From Enterococcus saigonensis (GTDB lineage: Bacteria > Bacillota > Bacilli > Lactobacillales > Enterococcaceae), in NCBI RefSeq assembly GCF_011397115.1, contig NZ_AP022822.1, forward strand, positions 1,656,001 to 1,720,000: a DNA stretch of 64,000 nucleotides, given 5' to 3'. The notes beneath the pieces were generated by a model. It did no database searches, was not told the origin of the DNA, and worked only from the letters and a program-made list of their open reading frames with translations. Made by a program: the position numbers and the translations under genes. Of this stretch, positions 8,848 to 17,601 are shown one piece after another (positions within the stretch are counted from its first letter, which is position 1; every line of letters begins with the position of its first letter).

Positions 8848-8924
8848 AAAAAGAGAATGATGGAGCTGATGGTCTTCAAACAATCCAGTTTGTTAAAGAT
8901 CAAAAGCCAGTCATTCTCTTTTTT
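8848..8924. terminator. Extended bidirectional hairpin terminator
   Basis: AAAAGAGAATGA and TCATTCTCTTTT pair as a 12-bp outer stem. Inside, after mismatches, CTTCAAAC/GTTTGTTAAAG forms an apical stem with an AATCCA loop. A- and T-runs flank both sides, so it can end both the small plus-strand gene and the minus-strand aminotransferase gene. Confidence 0.75.
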
Positions 8925-8926
8925 AT

Positions 8927-10147
8927 TTATTTTTGTTGATAGGTTGCCAAAAACGCGCGCAATTTTTCTGCTGTAAATTTCAAATCATCCATTTTAGGCA
9001 AATAAACAATCCGAAAATGATCGGGTTCTTGCCAATTAAACCCGCCACCATGGACTAGCAAAATCTTGTGTTCATGCAAAAAATCCAAAACAAATTGTTC
9101 ATCATTGGTAATATTAAACCGCTTAATGTCAATTTTAGGAAAAATATAAAAAGCTGCTTTTGGTTTTACAGCTGAAAGACCTGGAATATCATTTAATGCG
9201 TTATAAATGAATTCACGTTGTTCGTAGATTCGACCACCTGGCAATAATAATTCATCACTGCTTTGGTATCCCCCAAGAGCAGTTTGAATAATTTGTTGAG
9301 ACAATACATTGGAGCATAAACGCATGGAAGACAACATATTTAAACCCTCAATGTAATCTTTCACCCCTTTTTTATCTCCACTTAGAACCATCCAACCTAC
9401 ACGAAAACCTGCTACACGGTGAGATTTTGATAATCCATTTAAGGTCACGATGAAGCGGTCTGGAGCTAATGTGGCGATTGGAACATGGGTCAGTCCATCC
9501 ATCACCAAGCGATCATAGATTTCATCAGAAAAAATAATCAAATCAAATTCTCGTGCTAAGTCCACGATACCTTCTAATATCTCTTGGGGATAAAGTGCTC
9601 CAGTGGGATTATTAGGATTAATTACTACAATTGCTTTAGTTTTACTGGTAATTTTAGCACGCATATCTTGAAGATCTGGATACCACTCACTTGCTTCATC
9701 ACAAATATAATGAACGGGTTTGCCACCAGCTAAAGAAACGGATGCCGTCCATAAAGGATAGTCAGGTGAGGGTACTAACACCTCGTCTCCATCATTACAT
9801 AAGCCTTGCATACACATAGTGATAAGCTCACTAACTCCATTACCTGTATAAATATCATTTATTGTTACGTTAGGAAATCCCTTTAATTGACAATACTGCT
9901 CAATGGCTTTTCGCGCTGAAAAAATCCCTTTGGAATCAGAATATCCTTCTGATGAACGAACATTCATAATTAAGTCACGCACAATTTCATCAGGGGCTTC
10001 AAAGCCAAAAGGTGCCGGATTACCAGTATTTAATTTTAAAATACTAACGCCTTCTTCTTGCATTCGATCGGCCTCTTCTAACACTGGGCCGCGCACGTCA
10101 TAGCTAACACCTTCTAATTTATTTGATTTCTCAAAATGTTTCATCAT
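8927..10147 (-). CDS. alaT: Pyridoxal-phosphate aminotransferase, AlaT-type (alanine/valine-pyruvate)
   Basis: A 406-residue fold-type I class I/II aminotransferase. Visible motifs are 'NTGNPAPFGF' near residue 40, 'YTGNGVSELITMCMQ' (PLP phosphate contact), 'VVINPNNPTGALY' near 175, 'IIFSDEIYDRLV' and the Schiff-base lysine in 'LNGLSKSHRVAGFRVGW'. The overall pattern fits the AlaT group, which makes alanine from pyruvate and glutamate; substrate preference is inferred from the family. Two adjacent ATGs exist at the start and either could be used. It probably shares a transcript with the small membrane gene upstream (87-bp gap). Confidence 0.88.
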   Translation of the reverse strand: MMKHFEKSNKLEGVSYDVRGPVLEEADRMQEEGVSILKLNTGNPAPFGFEAPDEIVRDLIMNVRSSEGYSDSKGIFSARKAIEQYCQLKGFPNVTINDIYTGNGVSELITMCMQGLCNDGDEVLVPSPDYPLWTASVSLAGGKPVHYICDEASEWYPDLQDMRAKITSKTKAIVVINPNNPTGALYPQEILEGIVDLAREFDLIIFSDEIYDRLVMDGLTHVPIATLAPDRFIVTLNGLSKSHRVAGFRVGWMVLSGDKKGVKDYIEGLNMLSSMRLCSNVLSQQIIQTALGGYQSSDELLLPGGRIYEQREFIYNALNDIPGLSAVKPKAAFYIFPKIDIKRFNITNDEQFVLDFLHEHKILLVHGGGFNWQEPDHFRIVYLPKMDDLKFTAEKLRAFLATYQQK

Positions 10148-10234
10148 CGTCGCCCCTTTTTATTGAATTCTTTTAATTACTTTACTTTTTTATCTTTTAA
10201 AAAGCAATCCCTCCTGTAATTTTTCGCAAAAGTT

Positions 10235-10390
10235 TTATTTTTTTGCTTGCCAAAAATTAATTCCAATATCAATTGCTATGCTTGCTATAAGCCCCATAAA
10301 AATACCAAGTAAAATATTCTCCATTATTATTCCAATTAATATCCCCAGCAATACCGCTGGTAAAAGAAACGTTCCATCTGATTTTTTCAA
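10235..10390 (-). CDS. Small membrane protein, 51 aa
   Basis: A short Lys/Asp start is followed by two adjoining hydrophobic helices rich in Gly, Ile and Leu (FLLPAVLLGILIGIIM and NILLGIFMGLIASIAI) and a short KK tail. The glycine spacing resembles glycine-zipper membrane proteins. The TTG start is preferred because AGGTG lies 5 nt upstream; a longer in-frame TTG version (62 aa) has no such site. The function is unknown. It lies between tRNA-Leu and alaT and may be cotranscribed with alaT. Confidence 0.5.
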   Translation of the reverse strand: MKKSDGTFLLPAVLLGILIGIIMENILLGIFMGLIASIAIDIGINFWQAKK

Positions 10391-10459
10391 ACAAACACCT
10401 ATTTCTAATCTTAATCTTGACAAAGTTTTTTTTTATAAGGTATCATAAGTTGTTGTTTA

Positions 10460-10543
10460 GCAGAAGTGTTGGAATTGGCAGACAAGCAAGATTGAGGGTC
10501 TTGTGAGCGGATGCTCGTGCGGGTTCAAGTCCCGTCTTCTGCA
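10460..10543 (+). tRNA. tRNA-Leu (anticodon GAG)
   Basis: The 84-nt sequence folds as a class II tRNA. The acceptor GCAGAAG pairs with CTTCTGC plus discriminator A. The anticodon stem CAAGA/TCTTG holds the loop TTGAGGG, giving anticodon GAG. There is a long variable arm, GAGC-GGAT-GCTC, and a T arm GCGGG-TTCAAGT-CCCGT. CCA is not encoded. It reads CUC/CUU leucine codons. Confidence 0.97.
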
Positions 10544-10558
10544 TGAATAGTTTTTTTT

Positions 10559-10604
10559 AAAAGATACCAAGTAGGTAGAAACCTGCTTGGTATCTTTTTT
10601 TCCG
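10559..10604 (+). terminator. Terminator of tRNA-Leu
   Basis: A 15-bp stem, AGATACCAAGTAGGT/ACCTGCTTGGTATCT with one G-T wobble and an AGAA loop, is followed by eight T on the plus strand. It lies 16 nt after the tRNA. Confidence 0.9.
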
Positions 10605-10628
10605 TAATTTGTCTCCATTTTTTGATAA

Positions 10629-11090
10629 CTACTTTGAACTATTTTCACTGGCTTCTAATAAATATTTCTGTCGCCATTTAGAATCTACTTGCGTCGTTCC
10701 AGTTTTAAAAAACATTTTTTCGCTTCCTGCCGTTTTTGCCTGAGCATAATACCATTTTTTCCATCTTAAAAATTCAAGGTTAGCTTGCAAAACGTTTATC
10801 TTTTGCTCTAATATTTCTTCTTGACTCACCATAAATTCATAACGTTTAGGCAGCGTACTGTCTCCTTGAATACACCATTGCATAAAAACTTTAATGTCTT
10901 TTAATGGAATTGCTGATTTTTTTAAACAAGCTATAACTTCAAGGTAGCCCAAGTCGTCTGCTGTAAAAATTCTTTGACCGTATTCATTGCGCTTTACAAA
11001 AGGCAACAGGCCCTTTTCATCGTAATAGCGTAGTGTCGCCACACTAAGTTGGTATTTTTGGGCAATTTCACCAATCGAATAATTTTTCAT
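10629..11090 (-). CDS. MerR family transcriptional regulator
   Basis: A 153-residue regulator. Residues 3-70 are the MerR DNA-binding domain ('YSIGEIAQKYQLSVATLRYYDEKGLLPF', 'QRIFTADDLGYLEVIACLKKSAIPLKDI'). A coiled-coil dimerisation helix runs to about residue 118, then a short tail. The tail has no cysteine cluster, so a metal sensor is unlikely. The pattern fits the group (AdhR/YyaN type) that controls divergent oxidoreductases in response to electrophiles or sugars. It faces the dehydrogenase gene across a 95-bp region with a classical MerR-type operator. Confidence 0.9.
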   Translation of the reverse strand: MKNYSIGEIAQKYQLSVATLRYYDEKGLLPFVKRNEYGQRIFTADDLGYLEVIACLKKSAIPLKDIKVFMQWCIQGDSTLPKRYEFMVSQEEILEQKINVLQANLEFLRWKKWYYAQAKTAGSEKMFFKTGTTQVDSKWRQKYLLEASENSSK

Positions 11091-11100
11091 TCATTTCTCC

Positions 11101-11131
11101 TTGCCCTCAAGTATACTTGAGTATTTATACT
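11101..11131 (+). promoter_or_regulatory. MerR-type promoter/operator with 19-bp spacer
   Basis: The -35 box TTGCCC and the -10 box TATACT are separated by exactly 19 bp. A perfect 16-bp palindrome, CTCAAGTATACTTGAG (11106-11121), sits in the spacer. Overlong spacers that hold the dyad are the hallmark of promoters activated by MerR proteins through DNA untwisting. The promoter drives the dehydrogenase gene, and the divergent merR gene is probably autoregulated. Confidence 0.8.
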
Positions 11132-11185
11132 GCTTATAGTTAAAAATAATCCTGGTACAAAAAATGCCAGAAAAGGAGATTTATT

Positions 11186-11917
11186 ATGTCAAAACCACTT
11201 GTCGTTATTACTGGTGCTTCATCGGGATTTGGTGCCCAGATGGCAGAAATATTTAATCAACAAGGTTATCCTTTACTTTTACTAGCACGTCGCACCGAAT
11301 GTATTTTGTCACTTCCACTTAATTTTCAAAATGTGATGATTGAAAAAGTTGATGTCACAGACAAACTCGCCTTTCAGCAGGCAATTGAAAAAGCTGTTGC
11401 AAAATTTGGTCCCGTTGATTTGTTAGTTAACAATGCGGGGGTGATGCTTCTTGGCAATGTGACAAGCCAAGACGCTACCCAATGGCAACAAATGTTAGAT
11501 GTCAATATCATGGGTGTTTTAAACGGGATACAAATTGTTTTAAATAAGATGATTGACCAAAGACATGGCACAATTATCAATATCTCTTCACTTGCCGGTA
11601 AAAAAACATTTCGAAATCATGTTGCTTATGTGGCCTCAAAATTTGGTGTTCATGGCCTGACTGAAACAATTCGTGAAGAAGTGTCCGATAAAAATGTTCG
11701 GATCTGCCTTGTTGCTCCCGGAGCTGCTGAAACCGAACTTTTGAGCCACACAACTGATCGCCAATCACAAAAAGATTATACTGCTTGGAAAGAGACAATG
11801 GGCGGTATAACTTTAGATCCAAAAGTAGTAGCACAGACAGTGCAGTTTATTTATGAAATGCCACAGGAAGTGACAATTCGCGAAATAGATCTTGCTGCAA
11901 CTGCGCAAGATAGTTAA
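11186..11917 (+). CDS. Short-chain dehydrogenase/reductase (SDR)
   Basis: A 243-residue classical SDR. The Rossmann cofactor loop TGASSGFG lies at residues 10-17, 'LVNNAGVM' near 81, the catalytic Ser in 'IINISSLAG', and the catalytic pair Y-x-x-x-K in 'VAYVASKFG' near 150. An Arg after the second strand ('LLARRTE') suggests NADP(H). AAGGAG lies 7 nt before the ATG. The C-terminal 'VTIREIDLAATAQ' is common in YdfG-like members of unknown substrate. Control by the adjacent MerR protein is inferred from the promoter. Confidence 0.9.
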   Translation: MSKPLVVITGASSGFGAQMAEIFNQQGYPLLLLARRTECILSLPLNFQNVMIEKVDVTDKLAFQQAIEKAVAKFGPVDLLVNNAGVMLLGNVTSQDATQWQQMLDVNIMGVLNGIQIVLNKMIDQRHGTIINISSLAGKKTFRNHVAYVASKFGVHGLTETIREEVSDKNVRICLVAPGAAETELLSHTTDRQSQKDYTAWKETMGGITLDPKVVAQTVQFIYEMPQEVTIREIDLAATAQDS

Positions 11918-11950
11918 ATTTGAGAAAAACTTTAATTTCAAATTAATATA

Positions 11951-11995
11951 AAAACAGCTCTAAATATCCAAATGGGATTAGAGCTGTTTGTTTTG
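11951..11995 (+). terminator. Terminator of the SDR gene
   Basis: AAACAGCTCTAA/TTAGAGCTGTTT, a 12-bp perfect stem with a 14-nt loop, followed by a T-rich stretch on the plus strand. Confidence 0.85.
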
Positions 11996-12028
11996 ACCAA
12001 TTTTGGATCCATATTGATGCTTAAGTCT

Positions 12029-12214
12029 TTACAAAACAGTTGGATCATAATGATAGGTTATATCACCATTATGATGCGCTTCACCAACAAAATACTTTTT
12101 ATCATCTCGATTAACCCAAGCTTTACGAAAAAGGAAAAAGTTTTCCCGACTTACTTCAATTTTTTCAATTTCACCATTTTTCAATTTTTCTAATTGCACT
12201 TCATAACTTTCCAT
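12029..12214 (-). CDS. Conserved-looking hypothetical protein, 61 aa
   Basis: A small charged protein with no membrane helix. It has an N-terminal amphipathic helix (MESYEVQLEKLKNGEIEKIE) and a beta-type C-terminal half with aromatic residues ('FFLFRKAWV', 'KKYFVGEAHHNGDITYHYDP'). AGAGG precedes the ATG by 10 nt and lies right after the stop of the upstream gene, so the two are cotranscribed. I do not recognise the family. Its coding character comes from codon use, ribosome site and coupling. Confidence 0.6.
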   Translation of the reverse strand: MESYEVQLEKLKNGEIEKIEVSRENFFLFRKAWVNRDDKKYFVGEAHHNGDITYHYDPTVL

Positions 12215-12227
12215 TTAATCAAAACCT

Positions 12228-13013
12228 CTACTCTTCAAAATAGCCAGAACCGCGTCGACTTTCCGATTGTCCTTCTTCAATTAAACCTTTTAAATCACGC
12301 TCTAAAACTTTACTCTTTTTTTCTGGTTTTATTTCTATTTTAGAATCTGCCAATTCTGCAGGTACATTTTTTTCATGATAAAATTTTTCAACCGCAGGAT
12401 CATCAGCTTTTTTTTCTTGAAAAGCTGCCGGTTCATGATCAAATAATAAATATTGTTCCTTATTTTTGTGTAATGAATCCATTAATTCTGTTTCATCCAC
12501 CACGTTCTTTTTTTTCTCTGGAATTAAAGAAGCGGGTATATATTTAGGGACAAAATAAGTGCGACCTGCCGAATAACGTTTCATGGTATTTTCTTCTGGC
12601 GTTATTTTAGGTTTATTTTTCACTTTATAAGTAGAGCGTTTGTAGTCTTTACCAAAAAGTGAAGTTCTCCCTGCTAAATCTGTTTCCGGTTTAACTTTTT
12701 TACTATAATCCGGTAGATTTTCACGATGTTTTTTTAGCTCTTCTTGTTGTGCCAATGTATGCCCTTGTTTGGCAGCCGTTGCTTTGCGAGAGCGACGTAG
12801 TGCACGTTCTTCTTGCATGTGATTATTTTTTAGGACATTTTTTTTCGGTGGCGTATAAAAAGAAGTTCCCTTGTCTTCAGGCTCATCTGTCAAAAGCCAA
12901 CTGCGGTCTTTGGCAAAGAGATTACGTTTTTCTTTTTGAATTTTGACATTTTCCTTGTCATCATAAGCTGGAAAACGATAATGTTTACGATTAATATCCG
13001 TGTATTTTCCCAT
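12228..13013 (-). CDS. Unknown, highly charged and largely disordered protein, 261 aa
   Basis: Extremely rich in Lys, Glu, Arg and Asp, with no hydrophobic core, membrane helix or signal. Short aromatic-proline motifs recur along it: 'HYRFPAY', 'TSFYTPPKK', 'LPDYSKK', 'TSLFGKDYK', 'RTYFVPKYIPAS'. A basic patch lies near residue 70 ('RALRRSRKATAAKQ'). Such spaced short linear motifs in a disordered chain suggest a scaffold or adaptor that binds a partner repeatedly, but this is inference. AAGGATG lies 7 nt before the ATG. It shares a transcript with the 61-residue gene 13 bp downstream. No family is recognised. Confidence 0.7.
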   Translation of the reverse strand: MGKYTDINRKHYRFPAYDDKENVKIQKEKRNLFAKDRSWLLTDEPEDKGTSFYTPPKKNVLKNNHMQEERALRRSRKATAAKQGHTLAQQEELKKHRENLPDYSKKVKPETDLAGRTSLFGKDYKRSTYKVKNKPKITPEENTMKRYSAGRTYFVPKYIPASLIPEKKKNVVDETELMDSLHKNKEQYLLFDHEPAAFQEKKADDPAVEKFYHEKNVPAELADSKIEIKPEKKSKVLERDLKGLIEEGQSESRRGSGYFEE

Positions 13014-13117
13014 TTTAATTCATCCTTTATCTACTTTGTTTCATCATACCATAAAGTATCAAATTCTACTGGAATTCACCATGGGTAACAATTATTTTAA
13101 AAAATTATACAAAAAAT

Positions 13118-13199
13118 ACCCGAACAAAAATAGTTAATCCTAATACTCCTACTGTATTGCGCAGAAATTTTAGAAATTAGCCTACTTTTGTTCCGGTTT
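13118..13199 (-). terminator. Extended hairpin terminator of the glycogen operon
   Basis: On the minus strand, CCGGAACAAAAGTAG pairs imperfectly with the CTATTTTTGTTCGGG side, with a further inner stem, and a T-rich tract follows. It lies shortly after the alpha-glycosidase stop codon, at the end of the operon. Confidence 0.6.
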
Positions 13200-13220
13200 T
13201 TAATGTTATAACAACAAAAT

Positions 13221-15050
13221 TTATTCGTATAGCTTTCCACTAAATACTACTGTGCCTGTTTCTTGCATAGTAGTATTACGACCAATAATTGCTTGCAAAC
13301 GTTCCTTTGAGATTGGCAATGGGCGCAAAGATTGAATTTCTTCTACATTTAAAACTTGGATACCATTACTAGGATTAAAGAAAACTAAGACAAAGTCCTC
13401 CGCATCATACCGAAGTACACCTAAAACTCGTTGTGTATACAATAATAAAAAATCGCCTCGAAAAATGACGGGATTATCCTCTCGCAAAGCAATCCATTTG
13501 TGACAAGCCTCATCACAAGTCTCATCAATATTATCCCATGGAAAAAATTTGCGGTTATCTGGGTCTTTTTTACCGGTTAATCCCGCTTCATCACCATAAT
13601 AGATGCACGGCACACCTGGAAAAAGATGCAACAAACCAAATGCTAACGCTAATTTTCTTCTATCACCATTTAATTGTGTTAAAATCCGCTCAGTATCATG
13701 GGTTCCAATATTATTGAAACTGTTGTAAAAGATGTCGTGGGGATAATTTTCTTGCAATGTTGTAAAATGTCTGGCAATTGTTTCAGGACGACAATCTGCT
13801 ATAAGAAAAGCCAGTGCTTGTTCTCGCAGGGGATAATTCATTACTCCTTGGAGGTGTTTTCCTAATATATATTGCCGTCGTTTGCCATAAGAAATTTTGT
13901 TTGAGGCGTCTTCCCAGACTTCTCCTAATAAAACTTTATTATTAAACTGATCTAAATTTCGACGAACCCCGGCAATAAATTCATCTGGCAATTCATCGGC
14001 TACGTCTAAACGCCAACCATCAACACCAAATTCATTCCACTTTTGTAAGACTCCTGCAGAACCAAAAATAAATTCTTGAAATGCTTTGTTTTCTTTATTA
14101 ATCTCCGGTAAATCTTTTACTCCCCACCAAGAACGGTAGTCATCCGGATAGCGGTTAAAAGTAAACCACGGATAATACCGGCTATGAATATTGCGATAAG
14201 CACCTTCATTTTCACCATAAGCACCATCATAATTAAAATAAAGACTGTTACGCCCAACATGACTAAACACACCATCTAAAATGACGTGAATATTATTTTG
14301 ATGAAGTGCGTGTAACAATTCGGCAAATTCTTCTTCTGTGCCCAAAACTGGATCAATATTTAAATAATTACTCGTATCATACCGGTGATTACTGCGTGCT
14401 TCAAAAATAGGATTCAAATAAATGCCTGTAATCCCCAGTTTCTTTAAATAGGGAATTTTATCTTTAATCCCTTTAAAATTCCCACCAAAAAAGTCCCAAC
14501 GAGCAATATCACCATTTTCATCTCGAATATACATCGGTTTATCTTCTTTACTGCCATAAATAAACGTATTTTCTTTAGGGTTATTTACTACTTGTTGCGC
14601 ATTTCCATTATAAAAACGATCTGGGAATATTTGATAGAATATCCCTTCTCGATACCAACTTGGTGCTACTTCCGCCTGTTCATAACAAGTTAGTTGATAA
14701 GCATTTATTTCTTCTAAGTGATCGACTAATCTACCTGGTCCACCACCTTCTTTTGCACCATAGTAACGCGTATACTCAGCATGATTTGCATCTAAGTAAT
14801 GCAGCTTAAAATAGTAAAAATAGATTCCTTTACCTTCGTTACAAAAATAATCAAAATGATAAGTAGTCGTCCCATAATTTTCCATTGGAATAGTATGACT
14901 TTCCCCACCATCATTTGTGACAACTAACGTTACCCCTGTGACATTGGGGTCTGCAGCTCGAATTTTAAAAGAAATAAATTCATTGACTAAAACAGCGCCA
15001 AAAGGCTTTTTATACTCTTCTAGCCATGAATTAAAATACACATTCGTCAT
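13221..15050 (-). CDS. GH13 alpha-glycosidase (neopullulanase / maltogenic amylase-like)
   Basis: A 609-residue enzyme. The N-terminal 115 or so residues are a beta-sandwich of CBM34 type, followed by a GH13 barrel and a C-terminal beta domain. Catalytic residues are visible: nucleophile Asp in 'GWRLDVADE', acid/base Glu in 'LLGEVWED' and the third Asp in 'NIGTHDTER'. This layout is that of the cyclomaltodextrinase/neopullulanase subfamily, which cuts short branched dextrins inside the cell. There is no signal peptide. Its start is 6 bp after glgP, so it closes the glycogen operon and probably trims limit dextrins left by the phosphorylase. The exact specificity cannot be read from the sequence. 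Confidence 0.88.
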   Translation of the reverse strand: MTNVYFNSWLEEYKKPFGAVLVNEFISFKIRAADPNVTGVTLVVTNDGGESHTIPMENYGTTTYHFDYFCNEGKGIYFYYFKLHYLDANHAEYTRYYGAKEGGGPGRLVDHLEEINAYQLTCYEQAEVAPSWYREGIFYQIFPDRFYNGNAQQVVNNPKENTFIYGSKEDKPMYIRDENGDIARWDFFGGNFKGIKDKIPYLKKLGITGIYLNPIFEARSNHRYDTSNYLNIDPVLGTEEEFAELLHALHQNNIHVILDGVFSHVGRNSLYFNYDGAYGENEGAYRNIHSRYYPWFTFNRYPDDYRSWWGVKDLPEINKENKAFQEFIFGSAGVLQKWNEFGVDGWRLDVADELPDEFIAGVRRNLDQFNNKVLLGEVWEDASNKISYGKRRQYILGKHLQGVMNYPLREQALAFLIADCRPETIARHFTTLQENYPHDIFYNSFNNIGTHDTERILTQLNGDRRKLALAFGLLHLFPGVPCIYYGDEAGLTGKKDPDNRKFFPWDNIDETCDEACHKWIALREDNPVIFRGDFLLLYTQRVLGVLRYDAEDFVLVFFNPSNGIQVLNVEEIQSLRPLPISKERLQAIIGRNTTMQETGTVVFSGKLYE

Positions 15051-15056
15051 AATTTC

Positions 15057-17474
15057 TTACCTCGTTAGTTCCTTGTGAGCAAAAACAGGCTCGATTTGCC
15101 AGATGTCTTCAGCGTAGCGTTCGACAGTGTGGTCGGCAGAAAACTTACCGGCGTTTGCGATATTAATTAAGCTGATTTGTTGCCAACGTCGTTTATCTTG
15201 ATAAAGTTCTTCAATCCGCTTTTGGGCCAAACAATATGAATCAAAATCTCTTAAGACAAAAAATTCATCATTATACTTAATCAAAGAATCAAAAATTTCT
15301 TGTCCTTCAAATTGAATGTTCGGAATTGTACCATCAATAAAAGCATTTAAAACTTTTTGGATGGTTGGTGAATCCTCATAAATTCCCAGTGCATTATAGT
15401 TTTGAGCATGATAATATGCGTAAACCTCTTCTTCAGTTAAACCAAAAATTACAATGTTCTCTTTGCCAACTGCATCTCGTATCTCAATGTTAGCACCATC
15501 CAAGGTGGCTAAAGTAACTGCTCCATTTAACATCAACTTCATGTTGCTCGTACCAGAAGCCTCTTTTGAAGCCAAGGAAATTTGTTCACTAACATCCGCA
15601 GCCGGAATAATGCGTTCGGCTAATGTGACATTATAATTTTCTAAGAAGACAATTTTTAGTCGATCTTTCACATCCGGATCATTATTAATTAATTGTGCTG
15701 TTTCATTGATTGTTTTAATAATAGCTTTAGCATAGGAATAACTTGGTGCAGCTTTTGCTCCAAAAATGAACACTCGCGGCTCCATCTGCAAGTCTGGTTT
15801 TGCTTTAATATCAAAGTACAATTTCAAAATATGCAAAAGATTTAGCAACTGTCGTTTGTATGCGTGTAGCCTTTTTATTTGCACATCAAAAATTGCATTA
15901 GGAGAAACAACGATATCAGTTGTCTCTTTAATATATTGAGCTAAAGCAACTTTATTTTTGTATTTCGCTTCTTCTATGGCAGATAAGACAGCATCGTCTT
16001 CAACGAAATTTTGTAATAAGTGTAAGTCATTTGGTTTTTGGCGCCATGACGTCTTAATTGTTTTATCTAAAAGTTTGGCTAGCGGTTCATTGGAAAGTTG
16101 TAGCCATCGTCTTTCAGCAATACCATTTGTTTTATTATTGAATCTTCCAGGAAAGATTACATAGAAGTCATGCAAAACAACATTTTTTAATAAATCTGTA
16201 TGCAGTTTAGCAACACCGTTCGTGCTGTGGCTGCCAATAATTGCTAGATTCGCCATATGAACTTGACCGTTTCGGATAATGCGTGTCCGCTCGATTAAAT
16301 CGGCTTCATAGTATTTGCGATATTGATTGACAAAACGTCGATCAATTTCCTCAATGATTTGATACATACGCGGTAACAGATCTTGCATTAGTTCAATTGG
16401 CCACTTCTCCAAAGCTTCCGACATAATGGTGTGGTTGGTATAACTCATGACTTTCACTGTTATTTCCCACGCCTGCTCCCAGGATAGATCACACTCATCT
16501 AACAAAATGCGCATCATTTCTGGAACACATAATGCCGGATGAGTATCGTTAATATGGATAGCAATAGATTGACTCATAGTAGTTAGCGGTTTATTTAACT
16601 TTTTAAAGTAACGGACAATACTTTGAACTCCTGCTGAGACAAAGAAATACTCTTGTAAAAGTCTAATTCTTCGCCCTCTTTCATTTGAATCATCGGGATA
16701 TAAAACAGCAGTTAAATCCTCTAATTCACGACGATCTTCTAAGCTGCGATATTTGCTTTCTTCTGAGGCGGGAATTTCAACAGACCATAGTCTTAATGTA
16801 TTTACTACATCATTTTGATAACCCACCATTGCTGTATCGTACGGGACGGCTTTAATAAGACGGCTATTTTCATAGACTGGTTTTAGACGCCCATCCGCTA
16901 GTGGCATCATGTAAACATCTCCTCCAAAGCGCACATCAATAGCCTTACTCTCCTTACGCACTTCCCATACATTGCCATTATTTAACCATTCATCTGGCAA
17001 TTCAACTTGATAACCATCCACAAAACGCTGTTTAAACAAACCGTAGTCATAGCGAATGCCATTACCATTGCCTGGCAATCCGCAAGAAGCAATTGAGTCC
17101 ATAAAACAAGAAGCTAAGCGGCCTAACCCACCGTTCCCTAAGGCCATATCTTTTTCTTGGTCTACAATGTCATCTAATGAAAAGCCCAATTCGGTTAAAC
17201 CATCCCGAACAGTATCCAAAATACCCAAATTTAATAAATTGCTTTTTAACATTTTTCCGGGTAAAAATTCAATGGAAAAGTAGTAAACTTGCTTTGTTTC
17301 TTCGGTCAGATAATCTTTCCATGTTTGCACCCAATCATCAGCATAATACGTTTTAACAACACTCCCTAAAACATGAAAAAGTTCTTGTGGTGTTGCATCA
17401 CTGATATCCATCGCGTATTTTTCTTTGAGCCGTTGAATCATTTCTTCTTTAAAAACCTTCTTAGTAATCTTCAT
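15057..17474 (-). CDS. glgP: Glycogen/starch phosphorylase
   Basis: An 805-residue GT35 phosphorylase that releases glucose-1-P from non-reducing ends of glycogen. 'ALGNGGLGRLASCFMDS' near residue 110 and the PLP lysine in 'GTSNMKLMLNG' near 647 are diagnostic, and 'RIHAYKRQLLN'-type sequence ('KRLHAYKRQLLNLL') is present. The length matches bacterial GlgP. GGGAGG lies 9 nt before the ATG. It is separated from glgA by 138 bp with two hairpins, which may set its expression apart from the synthetic genes. Confidence 0.96.
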   Translation of the reverse strand: MKITKKVFKEEMIQRLKEKYAMDISDATPQELFHVLGSVVKTYYADDWVQTWKDYLTEETKQVYYFSIEFLPGKMLKSNLLNLGILDTVRDGLTELGFSLDDIVDQEKDMALGNGGLGRLASCFMDSIASCGLPGNGNGIRYDYGLFKQRFVDGYQVELPDEWLNNGNVWEVRKESKAIDVRFGGDVYMMPLADGRLKPVYENSRLIKAVPYDTAMVGYQNDVVNTLRLWSVEIPASEESKYRSLEDRRELEDLTAVLYPDDSNERGRRIRLLQEYFFVSAGVQSIVRYFKKLNKPLTTMSQSIAIHINDTHPALCVPEMMRILLDECDLSWEQAWEITVKVMSYTNHTIMSEALEKWPIELMQDLLPRMYQIIEEIDRRFVNQYRKYYEADLIERTRIIRNGQVHMANLAIIGSHSTNGVAKLHTDLLKNVVLHDFYVIFPGRFNNKTNGIAERRWLQLSNEPLAKLLDKTIKTSWRQKPNDLHLLQNFVEDDAVLSAIEEAKYKNKVALAQYIKETTDIVVSPNAIFDVQIKRLHAYKRQLLNLLHILKLYFDIKAKPDLQMEPRVFIFGAKAAPSYSYAKAIIKTINETAQLINNDPDVKDRLKIVFLENYNVTLAERIIPAADVSEQISLASKEASGTSNMKLMLNGAVTLATLDGANIEIRDAVGKENIVIFGLTEEEVYAYYHAQNYNALGIYEDSPTIQKVLNAFIDGTIPNIQFEGQEIFDSLIKYNDEFFVLRDFDSYCLAQKRIEELYQDKRRWQQISLINIANAGKFSADHTVERYAEDIWQIEPVFAHKELTR

Positions 17475-17502
17475 CTCTTTTCCTCCCAGATATTAAAAAG
17501 TT

Positions 17503-17520
17503 GAAGAAGTTTCCTTCTTC
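17503..17520 (-). promoter_or_regulatory. Short hairpin just upstream of the glgP ribosome site
   Basis: GAAGAAG/CTTCTTC, a perfect 7-bp stem with a 4-nt loop. On the minus strand it is followed by AACTTTTTAA about 20 nt before the glgP ribosome site. It may be a weak terminator or an mRNA-processing element. Confidence 0.4.
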
Positions 17521-17563
17521 AGCTAAATATTTTTAGTGAGTTCCTTTTTTAAACGCTACAGAT

Positions 17564-17601
17564 AAGAAACCGAAAAACAGCCAGCTGTTTCTCGGTTTCT
17601 T
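17564..17601 (-). promoter_or_regulatory. Strong intercistronic hairpin between glgA and glgP
   Basis: AAGAAACCGA-AAACAGC pairs with GCTGTTT-TCGGTTTCTT, about 17 bp with one mismatch and a 2-4-nt loop, directly after the glgA stop. The minus-strand flank lacks a proper T-run, so it is more likely a 3'-end stabiliser or partial attenuator than a full terminator. Confidence 0.5.

Noticed and set aside
10457..10648. Minus-strand reading frame over tRNA-Leu with RRRDLNPHEHPLTRP
   Set aside because: This is the familiar antisense translation of a tRNA gene and has no ribosome site. The tRNA fold explains the sequence.
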